The notes: generated by a model from the letters alone, not told the origin. DNA of 35,310 bases from Gammaproteobacteria bacterium (GCA_025355165.1 JANYAD010000146.1:1-35310), one strand, 5' to 3'. Counted from the first letter of the stretch, positions 8,147-17,121 are shown. A program made the numbers and translations.

Positions 8147-9862
8147 TCAGTTTGCGCCGCTAATGCCATAAGCCTGCACAACCTCAGCTTTCATGTAGTC
8201 CCATGGTAGGTAAATATAACCCCCGTCAGAGAAGCATGAACCCCAACTATTCTTGACGATGAAGTAACCGCCACCAGAGGCGGGTGGTGCGTTTGGCATC
8301 ACCGCCTGCAGATCTTGGTTCGATACGAAGCTCACCACGTGCACGGCGTGACCACCCAGCGGAGTCTTGGCCAGATCCGCTGGATCGTAGGTCACAAAGC
8401 CGTTTGACGGCGCTTCAAAAGCCGGCGAGACCGTCATCGCAACCACGACGGCATTGTTAAAAGCCAGCTGAAGAATCATGTACTCCACCGACAGCTCAGG
8501 ATCGGCGCTGTTCCAGAAATATCCGGCTGCGGTTGGTTGATGCGAGGAACCGTGGATGCCCGCCTCATATAACATGCACCACAGCGAGCCGAGAAACTCG
8601 CCGCAAGCCTCGGGCGACTGCGGTGAGGTGTCCGAGCACGGCTCCCCAGACACGTTGTCGCAAGAGTGCGTAAATGGGGTCGTGCTGGTGTCCCGTCCGT
8701 AGGCGGGATTGTAATCCCAGTGATTTTCGTAGGGAAAGAAGTAGTTGTTGCTCAACGCACCATTGATTTCTTCCCATGGATCGCCGGCGTCATCGTATAG
8801 AGCGCGGTTCCACACAAAGCGATAGTGCTCCATTAGATCCTGCTCGGACAGATTGACCTTGATGCCGTGATTGAGCGAAATTACTTCCTCGACGGCGGAG
8901 GTATTTGCAAATGAATGACAAGTACCGCGGCCGCCCTGGTCCTTCACGCAGGTCGGGTAAGTTTTATTGGTAAAATTGAGCTTCGAATACAATCCACCGG
9001 GTATTGGCCCGCATGATGGCGGGCTGCCCGTGCGATCACCATAACTGCCGCTGCGCGGCGATGCGCCGATTTCACCATCACAGCCTAACGGTCGGAGCGG
9101 GATAATCGGCTTAATCTCGCTAACGATGCTGGCCCAGTTGCTTCCAATGAGTCCAAGTGCGTTACGGATCGTCGCAAGATTCGCGTCGGCAAGACTTCCT
9201 GGGGTTGGCAAGTTCGCGGTCAAAATCCCGACCGCGCCTCGCGGGAGCTTCTCATAGACGCTGGTATATAGATCAAGCTGCGCTTGGCGGCTGCGCGAGA
9301 AGAGGATCGAATTATAGACCCACGAGAGCTCGGCGGAGCGTCCCATCATTTCCACCGGATGAGAAACTCCGGCTGGTTGAATAGACCGAGTCCCGTTACC
9401 ATTTCGCGTCGCTCCATGAGCCGGCGCTGATTCGGCGTTAACGAGATGGGCGAGCTGGGTAAGCTGGGGTTGCTCGAGTAAGAATGCTCTCACAACGCGC
9501 TCGTGCAACGCATCGTCGCCTAGCGTCAGATTGTCATCAGAGTCTCGGCGTCTGCCTTCATCGTCTTTGGAATCACGCGGCGCAATAGGTACGGCACCGC
9601 CAATGAGCAGATCAAGAAATTGGTTTAGATCGACTTGTTTGGCCCCCGCGGGCAGCGGCGTCCCCGACGGTCCGTAGGGCCGAAAGCCCTGCAACAATGA
9701 TTTTAACGCGTCTTGTCTCGCGTTGGCATCGCCAGCCGTCCGACCGTCATCATTTCGGTCGCCGTCACGACCTGCGAACGCTGGGGATGTAAAGGTGAGG
9801 CTCAGCTGAACTATCAAAAGCCCGAACAGACTTTGTCGTATGCGTGAGCGAGTAATACTCAT
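8147..9862 (-). CDS. Secreted papain-like (C1 family) cysteine peptidase
   Basis: 571 residues. The signal peptide ends near TFTSPAFA (residue 30). A long charged propeptide-like segment (31-290, rich in Asp, Arg and Gly near 95-115) precedes the catalytic domain. The C1 triad is complete: Gln309 and Cys315 in CVKDQGGRGTCHSFA, His505 in LGGHAVHVVSF, and Asn538 in VKNSWGSCF. The residue after the catalytic Cys is His where papain has Trp. Several extra Cys pairs suggest disulfides and export. The start is ATG 9862, with GGAG six bases before it; an ATG 12 bases upstream and a TTG at 9898 are weaker. The gene stands alone. Likely roles are extracellular protein digestion or a self-processed surface protein (inference). 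Confidence 0.88.
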   Translation of the reverse strand: MSITRSRIRQSLFGLLIVQLSLTFTSPAFAGRDGDRNDDGRTAGDANARQDALKSLLQGFRPYGPSGTPLPAGAKQVDLNQFLDLLIGGAVPIAPRDSKDDEGRRRDSDDNLTLGDDALHERVVRAFLLEQPQLTQLAHLVNAESAPAHGATRNGNGTRSIQPAGVSHPVEMMGRSAELSWVYNSILFSRSRQAQLDLYTSVYEKLPRGAVGILTANLPTPGSLADANLATIRNALGLIGSNWASIVSEIKPIIPLRPLGCDGEIGASPRSGSYGDRTGSPPSCGPIPGGLYSKLNFTNKTYPTCVKDQGGRGTCHSFANTSAVEEVISLNHGIKVNLSEQDLMEHYRFVWNRALYDDAGDPWEEINGALSNNYFFPYENHWDYNPAYGRDTSTTPFTHSCDNVSGEPCSDTSPQSPEACGEFLGSLWCMLYEAGIHGSSHQPTAAGYFWNSADPELSVEYMILQLAFNNAVVVAMTVSPAFEAPSNGFVTYDPADLAKTPLGGHAVHVVSFVSNQDLQAVMPNAPPASGGGYFIVKNSWGSCFSDGGYIYLPWDYMKAEVVQAYGISGAN

Positions 9863-10163
9863 TGAGCTCTCCATGTCCGAAATTCTGAGAAAACACAACG
9901 CCGCGGCCGATCTCCGGATGCATCAAATTGTAATTAGCAATGTTGTCCGAATGACCATAATGTCGCGTGACATAACCTAATGGCTTCGGTCTTCGGCCAC
10001 CTGACGACGGGGTCTCTCTTTTTTTATCGCCGCGCGACCAGATGCTCATTTTGTGAAGCCGATCACTGCGAACGGTGCTTGATGCAAGGTGGAGCTAATT
10101 TCAGCTTGCCGATTGCGGGCAAGTTGTCCACGGCGGCAGAGGGGTCGATACACGACGCGCATA

Positions 10164-10454
10164 GGTGGGGCTAGAGTGATCGCGATCTATGAAATATTGC
10201 ACAATTGCCGCGTCGCGAAGCCCGCAGACATCGACGCCGCCGTTGCAGTCATGGTCAAGAACGGATATGGACTCTACGGACTCGTCAACAATGCCGGTGT
10301 TGTCACGATCGGCCCGCTCATCGACACAAAGCCTGAGGAATTTGATCTGGTGATGACGGTGAATGTCTACGGTCCGTATCGCATGACCAAAGCCTTCACC
10401 ATTACAGCTCACGCGTCGATTCGCTTCCTCGATCAAGATTTGGCGCTGGAATAA
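10164..10454 (+). pseudogene. Remnant of a short-chain dehydrogenase/reductase (SDR)
   Basis: The frame shows the middle of a classical SDR: GARVIA (beta-2), KPADIDAAVAVM, the NNAG motif in LYGLVNNAGVVTIGPLIDTKPEEFDLVMTVN, then VYGPYRMTKAF. Missing are the N-terminal glycine-rich nucleotide motif and everything after about residue 130 of the family, including the YxxxK catalytic pair. The sequence after AFTITA no longer resembles the family. It is called a truncated, non-functional fragment. A VOC-family remnant lies on the opposite strand just downstream. Confidence 0.7.
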
Positions 10455-10578
10455 CCATTGTCGTCGATCCGCAGCGAACTACTTCGATGACGAACCGTCA
10501 CGACGTGCCCAGCATTCAATGTAACCGTCAGACCTTGACGGTCGTCTCGTGAGCTTTACAGCCTCGAGGCTAGGGACG

Positions 10579-10790
10579 TTACTCGTGGCGGGCGATCATA
10601 ACCACGAAGCCTTCGAGGTCACGAAGTCAGATCTCCCCGTCCTGGGGCCGGGTTTATGTAGGGGCCTTCGATTACCTCAGCGATTAAGTTACCGCTCTAG
10701 GGCCGCGTCAACGTCCTCGGCTTGGAACCAGAGGACCACACGGCGACCGACTGCTGCAGCGTAGGCGTTGACGAGACTTGCGTGATCTCC
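10579..10790 (-). pseudogene. Frameshifted remnant of a VOC/glyoxalase-like protein
   Basis: The C-terminal half of a vicinal-oxygen-chelate domain can be read in three successive frames on the minus strand. First comes VVLWFQAEDVDAALER (about 10692-10741), then EVIEGPYINPAPGRG (about 10634-10678), then DLEGFVVMIARHE and a stop (10579-10620). The order matches the usual VOC ending (…VLWFEVDD.DAA..RA, EGP.VNP.AG, D.DGYVVV.A). Two frameshifts and a stop separate the parts, so the gene is dead. The N-terminal half is not recognisable. Confidence 0.45.
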
Positions 10791-11059
10791 ACATCCCATG
10801 CGTGTAGTTGAAGAACAACCGACCGAAGCGTGAGTTTTGATCATGGATGTCACGATGGATATGTTCTTGCAGGGTGTCTGCGGCAAGAAGTTTGCATTAC
10901 CAGCGACTACCCCCTTACATCGCGAAAGCTACCAGCGGTCGGTTCTGCGCACGGCCTCGTTCCGCGCGGGCAAGTTCACAAAGCGCTCATTGGCCGCGGC
11001 TCGCACTTTCGTCGGCGGGCGTTTACTTATTCGAGCAAGGTCAGGGAAAATCGCGACGA
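10791..11059. other. Degraded DNA without a recognisable gene
   Basis: Short overlapping frames only. It continues the zone of SDR and VOC remnants and may contain more eroded sequence, but nothing can be named. Confidence 0.35.
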
Positions 11060-11689
11060 TCAACTAACCTGCGCATTCGAGCTAACTCTGGACGCGCCGC
11101 GAGCGCGGCGTGTGTAAAGTACCGCAAGGCCGCCGAATAACAACGTCAAACCAGTACCCCATGAGTCCGGGTCCATTTCTGGCGCTGTCGTAGCTGTCCA
11201 TACGCCTGAACCGCCACCGTAAATCTGTGTCCCTACTCCAGTGCCGGGGGAAAAGTGACCGACTGAAAAGGAATCTCCGGTCAAAGAGATATTAAGCAGG
11301 GCATCGCCCGCTCCATTTCCCGGTTTTTCGGTGTATAGAAAAGTCGCGCCGGTTATTACGTCGCCTGTCGCGATTAGAGACAGTTCGCCACCCGCCAAAA
11401 GCCAGTTCGATCCGCCTTGATTAGCGAGTGAAGCTCCACTAATGCTCACCGGACCAGCAACACTGTACGAGGCAATTGAGAGGTTGTTGGCAGCGACCGA
11501 CCCATCTACAACGACCTCTGCAGTGAAAGTGCCCGTAAAGGGAGATGTTGTGGGCGGATCATGGCCATCAAACGTATTTACGATGCCATTAGCAGACCCT
11601 AGATAATCGAGCGTTGTGACCTGGGCATAGGCCGCGACTGGCGCAGCCAATACTCCAGTAGTGAGCCACCCCAACAAATTCCATTTCAT
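11060..11689 (-). CDS. Exported protein with a PEP-CTERM-like C-terminal sorting signal
   Basis: 209 residues. The signal peptide (1-22) ends APVAAYAQ. The middle (about 25-165) is rich in Gly, Ser, Thr and Asn and in beta-strand pattern with almost no Cys, as in secreted or biofilm proteins. The C-terminus is tripartite: a short motif PEMDP (APEMDPDSWGTG), a hydrophobic helix (LTLLFGGLAVLY) and a basic tail (TRRARGA). This is the architecture of exosortase substrates in which the motif is PEMDP instead of VPEP. Such proteins are cut and passed on at the membrane by an exosortase, which is not in this window. ATG 11689 has AAGGAG eight bases upstream. No operon partner is seen. Confidence 0.75.
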   Translation of the reverse strand: MKWNLLGWLTTGVLAAPVAAYAQVTTLDYLGSANGIVNTFDGHDPPTTSPFTGTFTAEVVVDGSVAANNLSIASYSVAGPVSISGASLANQGGSNWLLAGGELSLIATGDVITGATFLYTEKPGNGAGDALLNISLTGDSFSVGHFSPGTGVGTQIYGGGSGVWTATTAPEMDPDSWGTGLTLLFGGLAVLYTRRARGASRVSSNAQVS

Positions 11690-12266
11690 TTTCTGAACTC
11701 CTTTACTCGGAAATTTTTATCGGAATTCTGATGCCTAATTGATTGTAAGGCCAAAGACAGCTGCGTAGATGCTCCGCGGCCTGCGAGAAGTCAGATTCGG
11801 TTGTCAGCAATATCCTGCATAACAATAATTCGTTATTGCACCGCAACCGCGTTTCTGCTCCTGTTCGAATCGCGACGCGTGGGCTACTGTTTTGTGGTTT
11901 GGCTGGCGATTCGCTACCCATACTGGTCCAAGACCAAGCTACGACTCTCCCTCCGCCTCTGGCCGAGAGCACAACTGGATAGCGATCCACAGCGGATTAC
12001 TCAGGGCCGATGGAAGCGAATAGTCGAATCGAGTATTGCCGCCGGCACTATCTGACGGGGTGTTCCCCCCGGCAAACCAACACAGGTGTTGCACCGAGCA
12101 AGCCGATCGCAGGGATCAGTATCGGATGAGACATTTATTAACCATATGCTTTTCAGCAAGTTGAAGCGAGAAATCGGCGTGAATGCCAGCCGTGGATTTG
12201 CGTGAGTCGCAGAAATTATTATGGATTCCGGACGTATAGGACTCGCGCATGCGCAGCCGACAGGCG
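11690..12266. other. Intergenic region upstream of the PEP-CTERM-like gene
   Basis: About 575 bases between two leftward genes. A near-perfect dyad CAACAC-AG-GTGTTG is at 12078-12091 and a palindrome GCGCATGCGC at 12245-12254 near the MFS stop. Open frames here show no protein pattern. The promoter of the PEP-CTERM-like gene should lie here. Confidence 0.4.
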
Positions 12267-13718
12267 CTAATCAATCCGCCGCATTGCGCGGCGCATTTCC
12301 TGGGATAAGCCGATGGCGCCTACGAGATAGTGAATGGCCGCCCACGCATAGAGAAGCACGGTCACGATGATGCCCTGCCGAGAGGACAGGGCAAGCGTGG
12401 ACTCGCATGCCTGTCTTAGCACCGCGGTCGCCGCCAGCGCTTTCTCAGAACCACAAATCAATTTGAAGGAGCCCTGCAGCGCCCCAGCGCTGAAATTGTT
12501 TTCTGCAAAGCGATCGATGAGCCAGCCGGTAAAAGGAGGACCGCATCCCAGACAAACCACGGTCAGAAGAATGTACACCAGAGCCGTCGCCGTTGTGCGG
12601 CGGCGCGAGTCCACGATGTTTTGCACCACAGCCACGGTGGGACCAAAGGATAAGTATTGAAAGAATCCTGCGGCGCCCAGGAATAGCGCGCTTAACTTCC
12701 AATCGGCCTGCAGAAAGGCCAGTATGTATAGGGGCAACGCGATGCTAAGCCCAGCCGCGGGAACGAGTGCGTACCACTTCGCGTTGCGTGCGCCCAGCGC
12801 ATCGGTGGCAACTCCGCCCGCCGCGAGGCCCAAGCCCACGGTGAGGCCCCCTGTGGCGGCCGAAATGATGCCTATCGTCGCGTAGTCTAGACCGAAAGCG
12901 CGGCTGAAATAGGCGGGCGCGAATGCGTACGAGCCCTGCGCGGCGAATGAGGCCACGATCAACCCCGCAAGCATGTTAGCGATGGGCCGCTTCAGAAACA
13001 GCGTTCGTGCCACGTGCATCACTTCTTGGAATTCAGCTTTGAAACCAAGGTGACGAGAGCATACTGCGGGCTGCGATTCTGCCGGAAACGGGGCCGAATT
13101 CACCGCGGGGTCCGAATAGCCTCGCGGCGGCTCTTTGATCAACCAGCGCAAGAGCAGGGCAACGCCAATACCCGGCAGTCCGACCACCAAGCATGCGATC
13201 CGCCAGCCATAGTGAGCAGCGGCGTAGCCTCCCACAGCGGCACTCAATATGTAGCCCAATGAGATTCCGCACGAATAGATCGACAACGCGGTACCGCGAC
13301 GCGTTGGCGCGAAGTAATCCGATATTAGGGAGTGAGCCGGAGGGGTGCAGCCGGCCTCGCCCACGCCCACTGCCATCCTCAGCATGAGCAGTTGTGTGAA
13401 GTTCGCCGCCGCCCCGCACAAGGCCGTGAGCGCCGACCACACAGCTAACGCGGTTGAGATGATGATAATCCGGTTAAAGCGTTCGGCCAGGCGGGCGATG
13501 GGTAGACCGCTGAAGGCATAGAGCGTCGCGAACGCAGTGCCGATAAGAATACCGAGCTCAGCGTCGCTTAGATGCAGTTCTTTCTTCAGAGGCTGGCCGA
13601 TGATGGCGATCAGGGTGCGATCCGCCGAATTGAGCGTATAGGCCAGTGTCAGCAGCAAGACAACGGAGCGCTTGTAGGCGACCGAATAGTTGAGGCGGTC
13701 GGGTTTAAGACCGCTCAA
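12267..13718 (-). CDS. Spinster-type major facilitator superfamily transporter
   Basis: 483 residues with about 12 hydrophobic segments. The N-terminus has the Spinster-like stretch YTLNSADRTLIAIIGQPLK, then LGILIGTAFATLYAFSGLPIARLAERFNR (the loop 2-3 motif) and GVGEAGCTPPAHSLISDYF, characteristic of the Spns/AraJ-like MFS branch found beside catabolic genes. It starts with TTG, whose last two bases overlap the TGA of the dioxygenase gene (TTGA, 4-base overlap), so translation is coupled. The substrate cannot be read from sequence. Since it is locked to a PhyH-type dioxygenase and divergent from a C-P-cleaving oxygenase pair, import of the substrate or export of a product of those enzymes is a fair guess. 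It is one of two transporters in the block, and the only intact one. Confidence 0.85.
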   Translation of the reverse strand: MSGLKPDRLNYSVAYKRSVVLLLTLAYTLNSADRTLIAIIGQPLKKELHLSDAELGILIGTAFATLYAFSGLPIARLAERFNRIIIISTALAVWSALTALCGAAANFTQLLMLRMAVGVGEAGCTPPAHSLISDYFAPTRRGTALSIYSCGISLGYILSAAVGGYAAAHYGWRIACLVVGLPGIGVALLLRWLIKEPPRGYSDPAVNSAPFPAESQPAVCSRHLGFKAEFQEVMHVARTLFLKRPIANMLAGLIVASFAAQGSYAFAPAYFSRAFGLDYATIGIISAATGGLTVGLGLAAGGVATDALGARNAKWYALVPAAGLSIALPLYILAFLQADWKLSALFLGAAGFFQYLSFGPTVAVVQNIVDSRRRTTATALVYILLTVVCLGCGPPFTGWLIDRFAENNFSAGALQGSFKLICGSEKALAATAVLRQACESTLALSSRQGIIVTVLLYAWAAIHYLVGAIGLSQEMRRAMRRID

Positions 13719-14596
13719 GCGGGATCATGCGCACGCGCGGCTCGGGCTTCCTCGGTCCAGTCCGCCTCGATATAGAAGGGCCCCGGTTTTTCCCGCAGTT
13801 CCTCGTATTTGCAGATCTCGGGCTCGGGTCCCAACGGAGTGGACACGCCGCCGCGAAAAGTCCACTCGCCGCGATCGCTATCCATCGCGCGAACGTAGCT
13901 GCTGATCAGGAAGCGCCGATCGTAATTACTGACATTCGGCGCGGAGCCGTGCACCGTGTATAAAGTCCACAGCAACAAATCTCCGGGTTCCATGGTACAG
14001 GTCACTATCGACGCCGGATCGAGTCCCACCCGAACCAAATCTTGGTCCGGAGTCTGCCCCGTCATCAGAGTCTGATCTTCCGACAAGCCCAGATAGCCTC
14101 GCAGATGACTGCGCGGAACCACGCGCAGTGCGCCGTTCTCTACCGTCTGTCGATCGATAGCAAGACCGGTATTGATACTGCCGTAGAGCAGGTTGCGAAG
14201 CGCCGAGCTGTTGCGAAATTTCGCATCCTGATGATAGCGATAGTACGTGTATTTTGCTCCCGGAGGTTTCCAGTGCAGCTGGTGCGTAATCTGCTTGATG
14301 TCCGCCCCCAGCAACGGTTCGAGCAATTCGAGATATTTAGGGTGACGGCGCATGCTTTCCAAGTAGGAACTGATCCAAGCCGTCCAGTGAGCCTGAATGA
14401 CCACGCGGCGGCGCGCCTTCGGATCGTCGATTATCTCTAGCAGCAGGTTCTTGTGGCGATAAGTCGCGTGATGCTTGACGGCTTCCTGGTAGATCCTGTC
14501 GGTTTCGAGACCGATTTGCTGCATATGCTTAGCATCAAAGAATCCCCGCACGATGGCGTAGCCTTCCGAATGAAGTTTTTGTTGGATATCGTGCAT
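13715..14596 (-). CDS. PhyH-family Fe(II)/2-oxoglutarate dioxygenase
   Basis: 293 residues, usual length for the phytanoyl-CoA dioxygenase family. Visible features: the family opening EGYAIVRGFFD (10-21); the iron ligands His122 and Asp124 in RYHQDAKF and His216 in VHGSAPN; the 2-oxoglutarate-binding Arg a few residues on (RRFLISSYVR); and PRSHLRGYL between them. It should hydroxylate a small substrate using O2 and 2-oxoglutarate. PhnY, which hydroxylates 2-aminoethylphosphonate for PhnZ, belongs to this family, so the link to the HD oxygenase at 17112 is tempting, but assignment to PhnY is not possible from sequence alone. The gene is divergent from the OPA transporter with under 70 bases between them, so a shared promoter region is likely. 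It is the first gene of the leftward pair. Confidence 0.88.
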   Translation of the reverse strand: MHDIQQKLHSEGYAIVRGFFDAKHMQQIGLETDRIYQEAVKHHATYRHKNLLLEIIDDPKARRRVVIQAHWTAWISSYLESMRRHPKYLELLEPLLGADIKQITHQLHWKPPGAKYTYYRYHQDAKFRNSSALRNLLYGSINTGLAIDRQTVENGALRVVPRSHLRGYLGLSEDQTLMTGQTPDQDLVRVGLDPASIVTCTMEPGDLLLWTLYTVHGSAPNVSNYDRRFLISSYVRAMDSDRGEWTFRGGVSTPLGPEPEICKYEELREKPGPFYIEADWTEEARAARAHDPA

Positions 14597-14665
14597 AGAA
14601 GTCTCAAAGCGCCTTTAGGACCGAATGCTACGATGCACGCCAGCAAGAAGCAAAGAGCGATCCCA
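14597..14665. promoter_or_regulatory. Divergent promoter region of the oxygenase block
   Basis: Only 36-69 bases separate the leftward dioxygenase start (14596) from the rightward transporter start (ATG 14633 or 14666). Both promoters must lie here or overlap the coding ends, suggesting joint regulation. No clear operator dyad was found. Confidence 0.4.
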
Positions 14666-15973
14666 ATGAGGCGCGTCGAGGCTGCGAAACTTCCTTTGCG
14701 CTTTCGCCAAGCGAGCGTCGTTGCACTGTTGTTCTGCGGCTATGCGTCGCTGTACTTCTGCCGGGCGGACCTGTCGGTATCGATGCCGCTGCTGGTCGAT
14801 GAACTCGAAGCGCGCGGCCTCAACCATGCCGATGCCATCCTGCGCATGGGCCAGGTCGCCTCGCTGGGCGTGCTGGCCTATGCTCTCGGGAAGCTATTCT
14901 TGGCAGGCTTGGGCGACCTGTGGGGTGGGAGAGTCAGCTTTCTCATCGGCCTGGCGGGCGCAGCTGCGTTCACCCTGCTGTTCACGGTCGGCGAAACTGT
15001 GCCGCTGTTCATGCTCGCCTGGATCGGCAACCGGCTCACGCAGTCCATTGCCTGGGCGGGTCTCATCAAAGTCTCGTCGAAATGGTTCGATTACACCTTT
15101 TACGGCAGCGTCATCGGCGTACTCAGCATCAGCTATTTAGTCGGCGACGCGGGGGCCCGTCAATGGATGGGTATGCTGATTGAACACGGCTTCCACTGAC
15201 GAGCGCTGTACTACTTAGGGGCGGCCGTGGCAGGTACGATGTTGCTTTTCAATGCGCTGTTCTTGCGCGAATCGCGCCTGGACCTGAAGTTTGATGAAGC
15301 CAAACCCAATCCGTTGAATTTGTTTGGCGGCGAGGAGTCGCGGCCCAGCGTGCGCAGCCTTCTGCTAGCGCTGCTGCGCAGCCGTGCATTTGTGCTGATA
15401 TGCTTTCTGTCGCTGGGCTGCACCATTATTCGGGAAACCTTCAATATTTGGACACCCGTGTATTTGCGCGAATACTTAGGCTACGGCTTGAGCGATGCTG
15501 CGCGGATGAGTTCGATCTTCCCGGGAGTGGGCGCCGTGTCCGTCGTTACTTCTGGTTGGGTGAGCGATCGGATCGGCGTGAATGGCCGCTCGCTGGTGCT
15601 GTTTCTGGGATTGACGGCCACCGCAGCCGCGCTATTGCTGTTGATGTTGATGCCCTCGAGCGCGGCCGGCTCGCCGCTGCCACTGATTGGGATCGGCATC
15701 ATCGCGTTCTGCTTGTTGGGGCCCTATTCATACCTCGGCGGCGCTTTTGCCGTGGATTTCGGCGGCAAACGCGCTGCGGCAGCCTCCTCGGGCATCATCG
15801 ATGGCATTGGCTACTTGGGCGCGGTGGCGGCCGGCGACAGTGTGGCGAGACTGTCCGTATCATTCGGCTGGCAAGGCGTATTTGTGACACTCGCGGCAGT
15901 CAGTGGCGTGGCGGCTGTGGGATCAGGGTATTTGTTCTACTTGAGTGCCCGCGCCTCACGTGCCGGACGATAA
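14633..15973 (+). pseudogene. OPA/GlpT-like MFS transporter interrupted by an in-frame TGA
   Basis: Read through, the frame gives about 446 residues and 12 hydrophobic segments. The start resembles organophosphate:phosphate antiporters (CGYASLYFCRADLSVSMPLL, then ALGKLFLAGLGDLWGGR). A single TGA at 15197-15199 splits the gene after LIEHGFH; the same frame continues at once with RALYYLGAAVAGTMLL and stays open to 15973. In the family this loop usually reads G-x-W-R-x-L/x-F, so TGG to TGA is the likely change. There are no other lesions and the second half keeps normal codon use, so the lesion is recent, a sequencing error, or read through. ATG 14633 was chosen; ATG 14666 has a better GAG spacing. 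By family it would import phosphonates or phosphate esters, which fits the two oxygenase genes that follow (6-base gap). Confidence 0.85.
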
Positions 15974-15978
15974 CTGTT

Positions 15979-17121
15979 ATGAAAAAACCAATCCTGAGGG
16001 CGGTTCTTGCGAATACCGATTCGCTGACCTTGCACTGGGCAGACGGTCGCATCAGTGAGTTCGCCGCCATCTGGTTGCTCGACAACCAGCCCCAGCAGCG
16101 TGATGCCCACAGTGGTCAACGTTTGATCGACGTCGCCGATATCCCTTCGGCGCCGAAGATTCGCTCAGCCTCGATGCACCTAGGAATCGTGAAAGTGCAC
16201 TGGGAGAGCGAGCCGCACATCACCACGTTCGATGTGGGCTGGTTCGCTGCTCAGTTGGATGCGCCGTTCGAGCACGTGCCAAGGCAGTCCTGGCTCGGCG
16301 GCTCCTTGGACGCGATGCACGATTTTGCCTGGTTGAGCTTGCCTCAGGCCGAAGAACAGGCGGCTGGTCGCTCGCGTTGGCTTACACGCCTGCTGAGCGA
16401 TGGCATCGCCTTCTTGAGCGACGTGCCGGCTACCGACAACGCCATACTCGAAGCCATGTCCTTCGTCGGCCGCGTGGCCGAGACCAATTATGGGCTAGTG
16501 TTTGATGTGCGCTCGGTGGCCCAACCTGAGAACCTGGCGTTTTCCGATTTAGGATTGGGTTTGCATACCGACAATCCCTATCGAGAACCCGTGCCGGGCT
16601 TTCAAGCTCTGCACATGTTGATCGCGGCACCCGACGGTGGCGAGAGCCTGTTTGCCGACGGCGTGGCACTGGCCGAGCACCTGCGCCACTCTGAACCGGA
16701 GGCCTTCGAACGATTGACCCGCACGCCCGTGCCGTTTCGGTATCAGGCCAAGGATGCGGACCTCTATGCCGAACGGCCCTTGATCCAGTTATCGTGCGAC
16801 GGTGCCGTGACGAGCGTGCATTACAATAATCGATCCATAGCGCCGTTGCTGCTCTCGCTTGAGGAAACGCCGGCGTTTTACGGCGCGTACCGCAGGTTCG
16901 CGTTGCTATTGCGCGATCCTAAGTTTCAACTAAAATTTCTATTGCGAGGCGGAGATCTCGTGGTGTTCGACAACCAGCGCGTCCTGCACGGTCGCACGCC
17001 GTTCTCGTCGGCGAAGCAGGCGCGCCATGTGCGCGGTTGTTACTTGACGCGAGACAGTGTCTACAGCGAATCGGCGCTGCTGCGCCGTCGCTTTAGCGCG
17101 ATGGCACCTACATGCGACTAA
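15979..17121 (+). CDS. tmpA: Gamma-butyrobetaine-hydroxylase-like dioxygenase (TmpA type)
   Basis: 380 residues. An N-terminal DUF971-like domain (about 10-95: LHWADGRISEFAAIWLLDN, then SGQRLIDVADIP) precedes a TauD/GBBH catalytic domain. Iron ligands are His196 and Asp198 in GLHTDNPYREPVPGFQ and His337 in NQRVLHGRTPF, with Arg349 or Arg352 in RHVRGCY for 2-oxoglutarate. HYNNRS (281-286) is also typical of the GBBH/TMLH family. The zinc-binding Cys cluster of animal enzymes is absent. ATG 15979 sits six bases after the transporter stop. GBBH-like enzymes next to a PhnZ-like HD gene are the signature of TmpA, which hydroxylates 2-(trimethylammonio)ethylphosphonate. The symbol rests on this pairing; a plain betaine hydroxylase is the alternative. 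Confidence 0.72.
   Translation: MKKPILRAVLANTDSLTLHWADGRISEFAAIWLLDNQPQQRDAHSGQRLIDVADIPSAPKIRSASMHLGIVKVHWESEPHITTFDVGWFAAQLDAPFEHVPRQSWLGGSLDAMHDFAWLSLPQAEEQAAGRSRWLTRLLSDGIAFLSDVPATDNAILEAMSFVGRVAETNYGLVFDVRSVAQPENLAFSDLGLGLHTDNPYREPVPGFQALHMLIAAPDGGESLFADGVALAEHLRHSEPEAFERLTRTPVPFRYQAKDADLYAERPLIQLSCDGAVTSVHYNNRSIAPLLLSLEETPAFYGAYRRFALLLRDPKFQLKFLLRGGDLVVFDNQRVLHGRTPFSSAKQARHVRGCYLTRDSVYSESALLRRRFSAMAPTCD

Noticed and set aside
7591-8181. Overlapping open frames of 60-115 codons
   Set aside because: They occupy several frames on both strands at once and none shows a conserved pattern.
9765-10049. 94-codon minus-strand frame upstream of the peptidase
   Set aside because: It overlaps the peptidase signal-peptide region in another frame and has no family pattern.
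11081-11107. CGCCGCG/CGCGGCG hairpin near the end of the PEP-CTERM-like gene
   Set aside because: It is explained by the Arg/Ala codons of the basic sorting tail.
12245-12254. GCGCATGCGC palindrome
   Set aside because: A 10-base GC-rich palindrome without a loop is expected by chance in such DNA, and its place behind a stop codon gives no regulatory sense.
15197-15199. TGA as a selenocysteine codon
   Set aside because: The family position is Trp, no Sec-containing MFS is known to me, and no SECIS-like hairpin is seen directly downstream.
15400-15978. Early start for the GBBH-like gene (573-codon frame)
   Set aside because: The first 193 codons overlap the transporter's second half and are Arg/Gly-rich shadow sequence; ATG 15979 gives the family's normal N-terminus.
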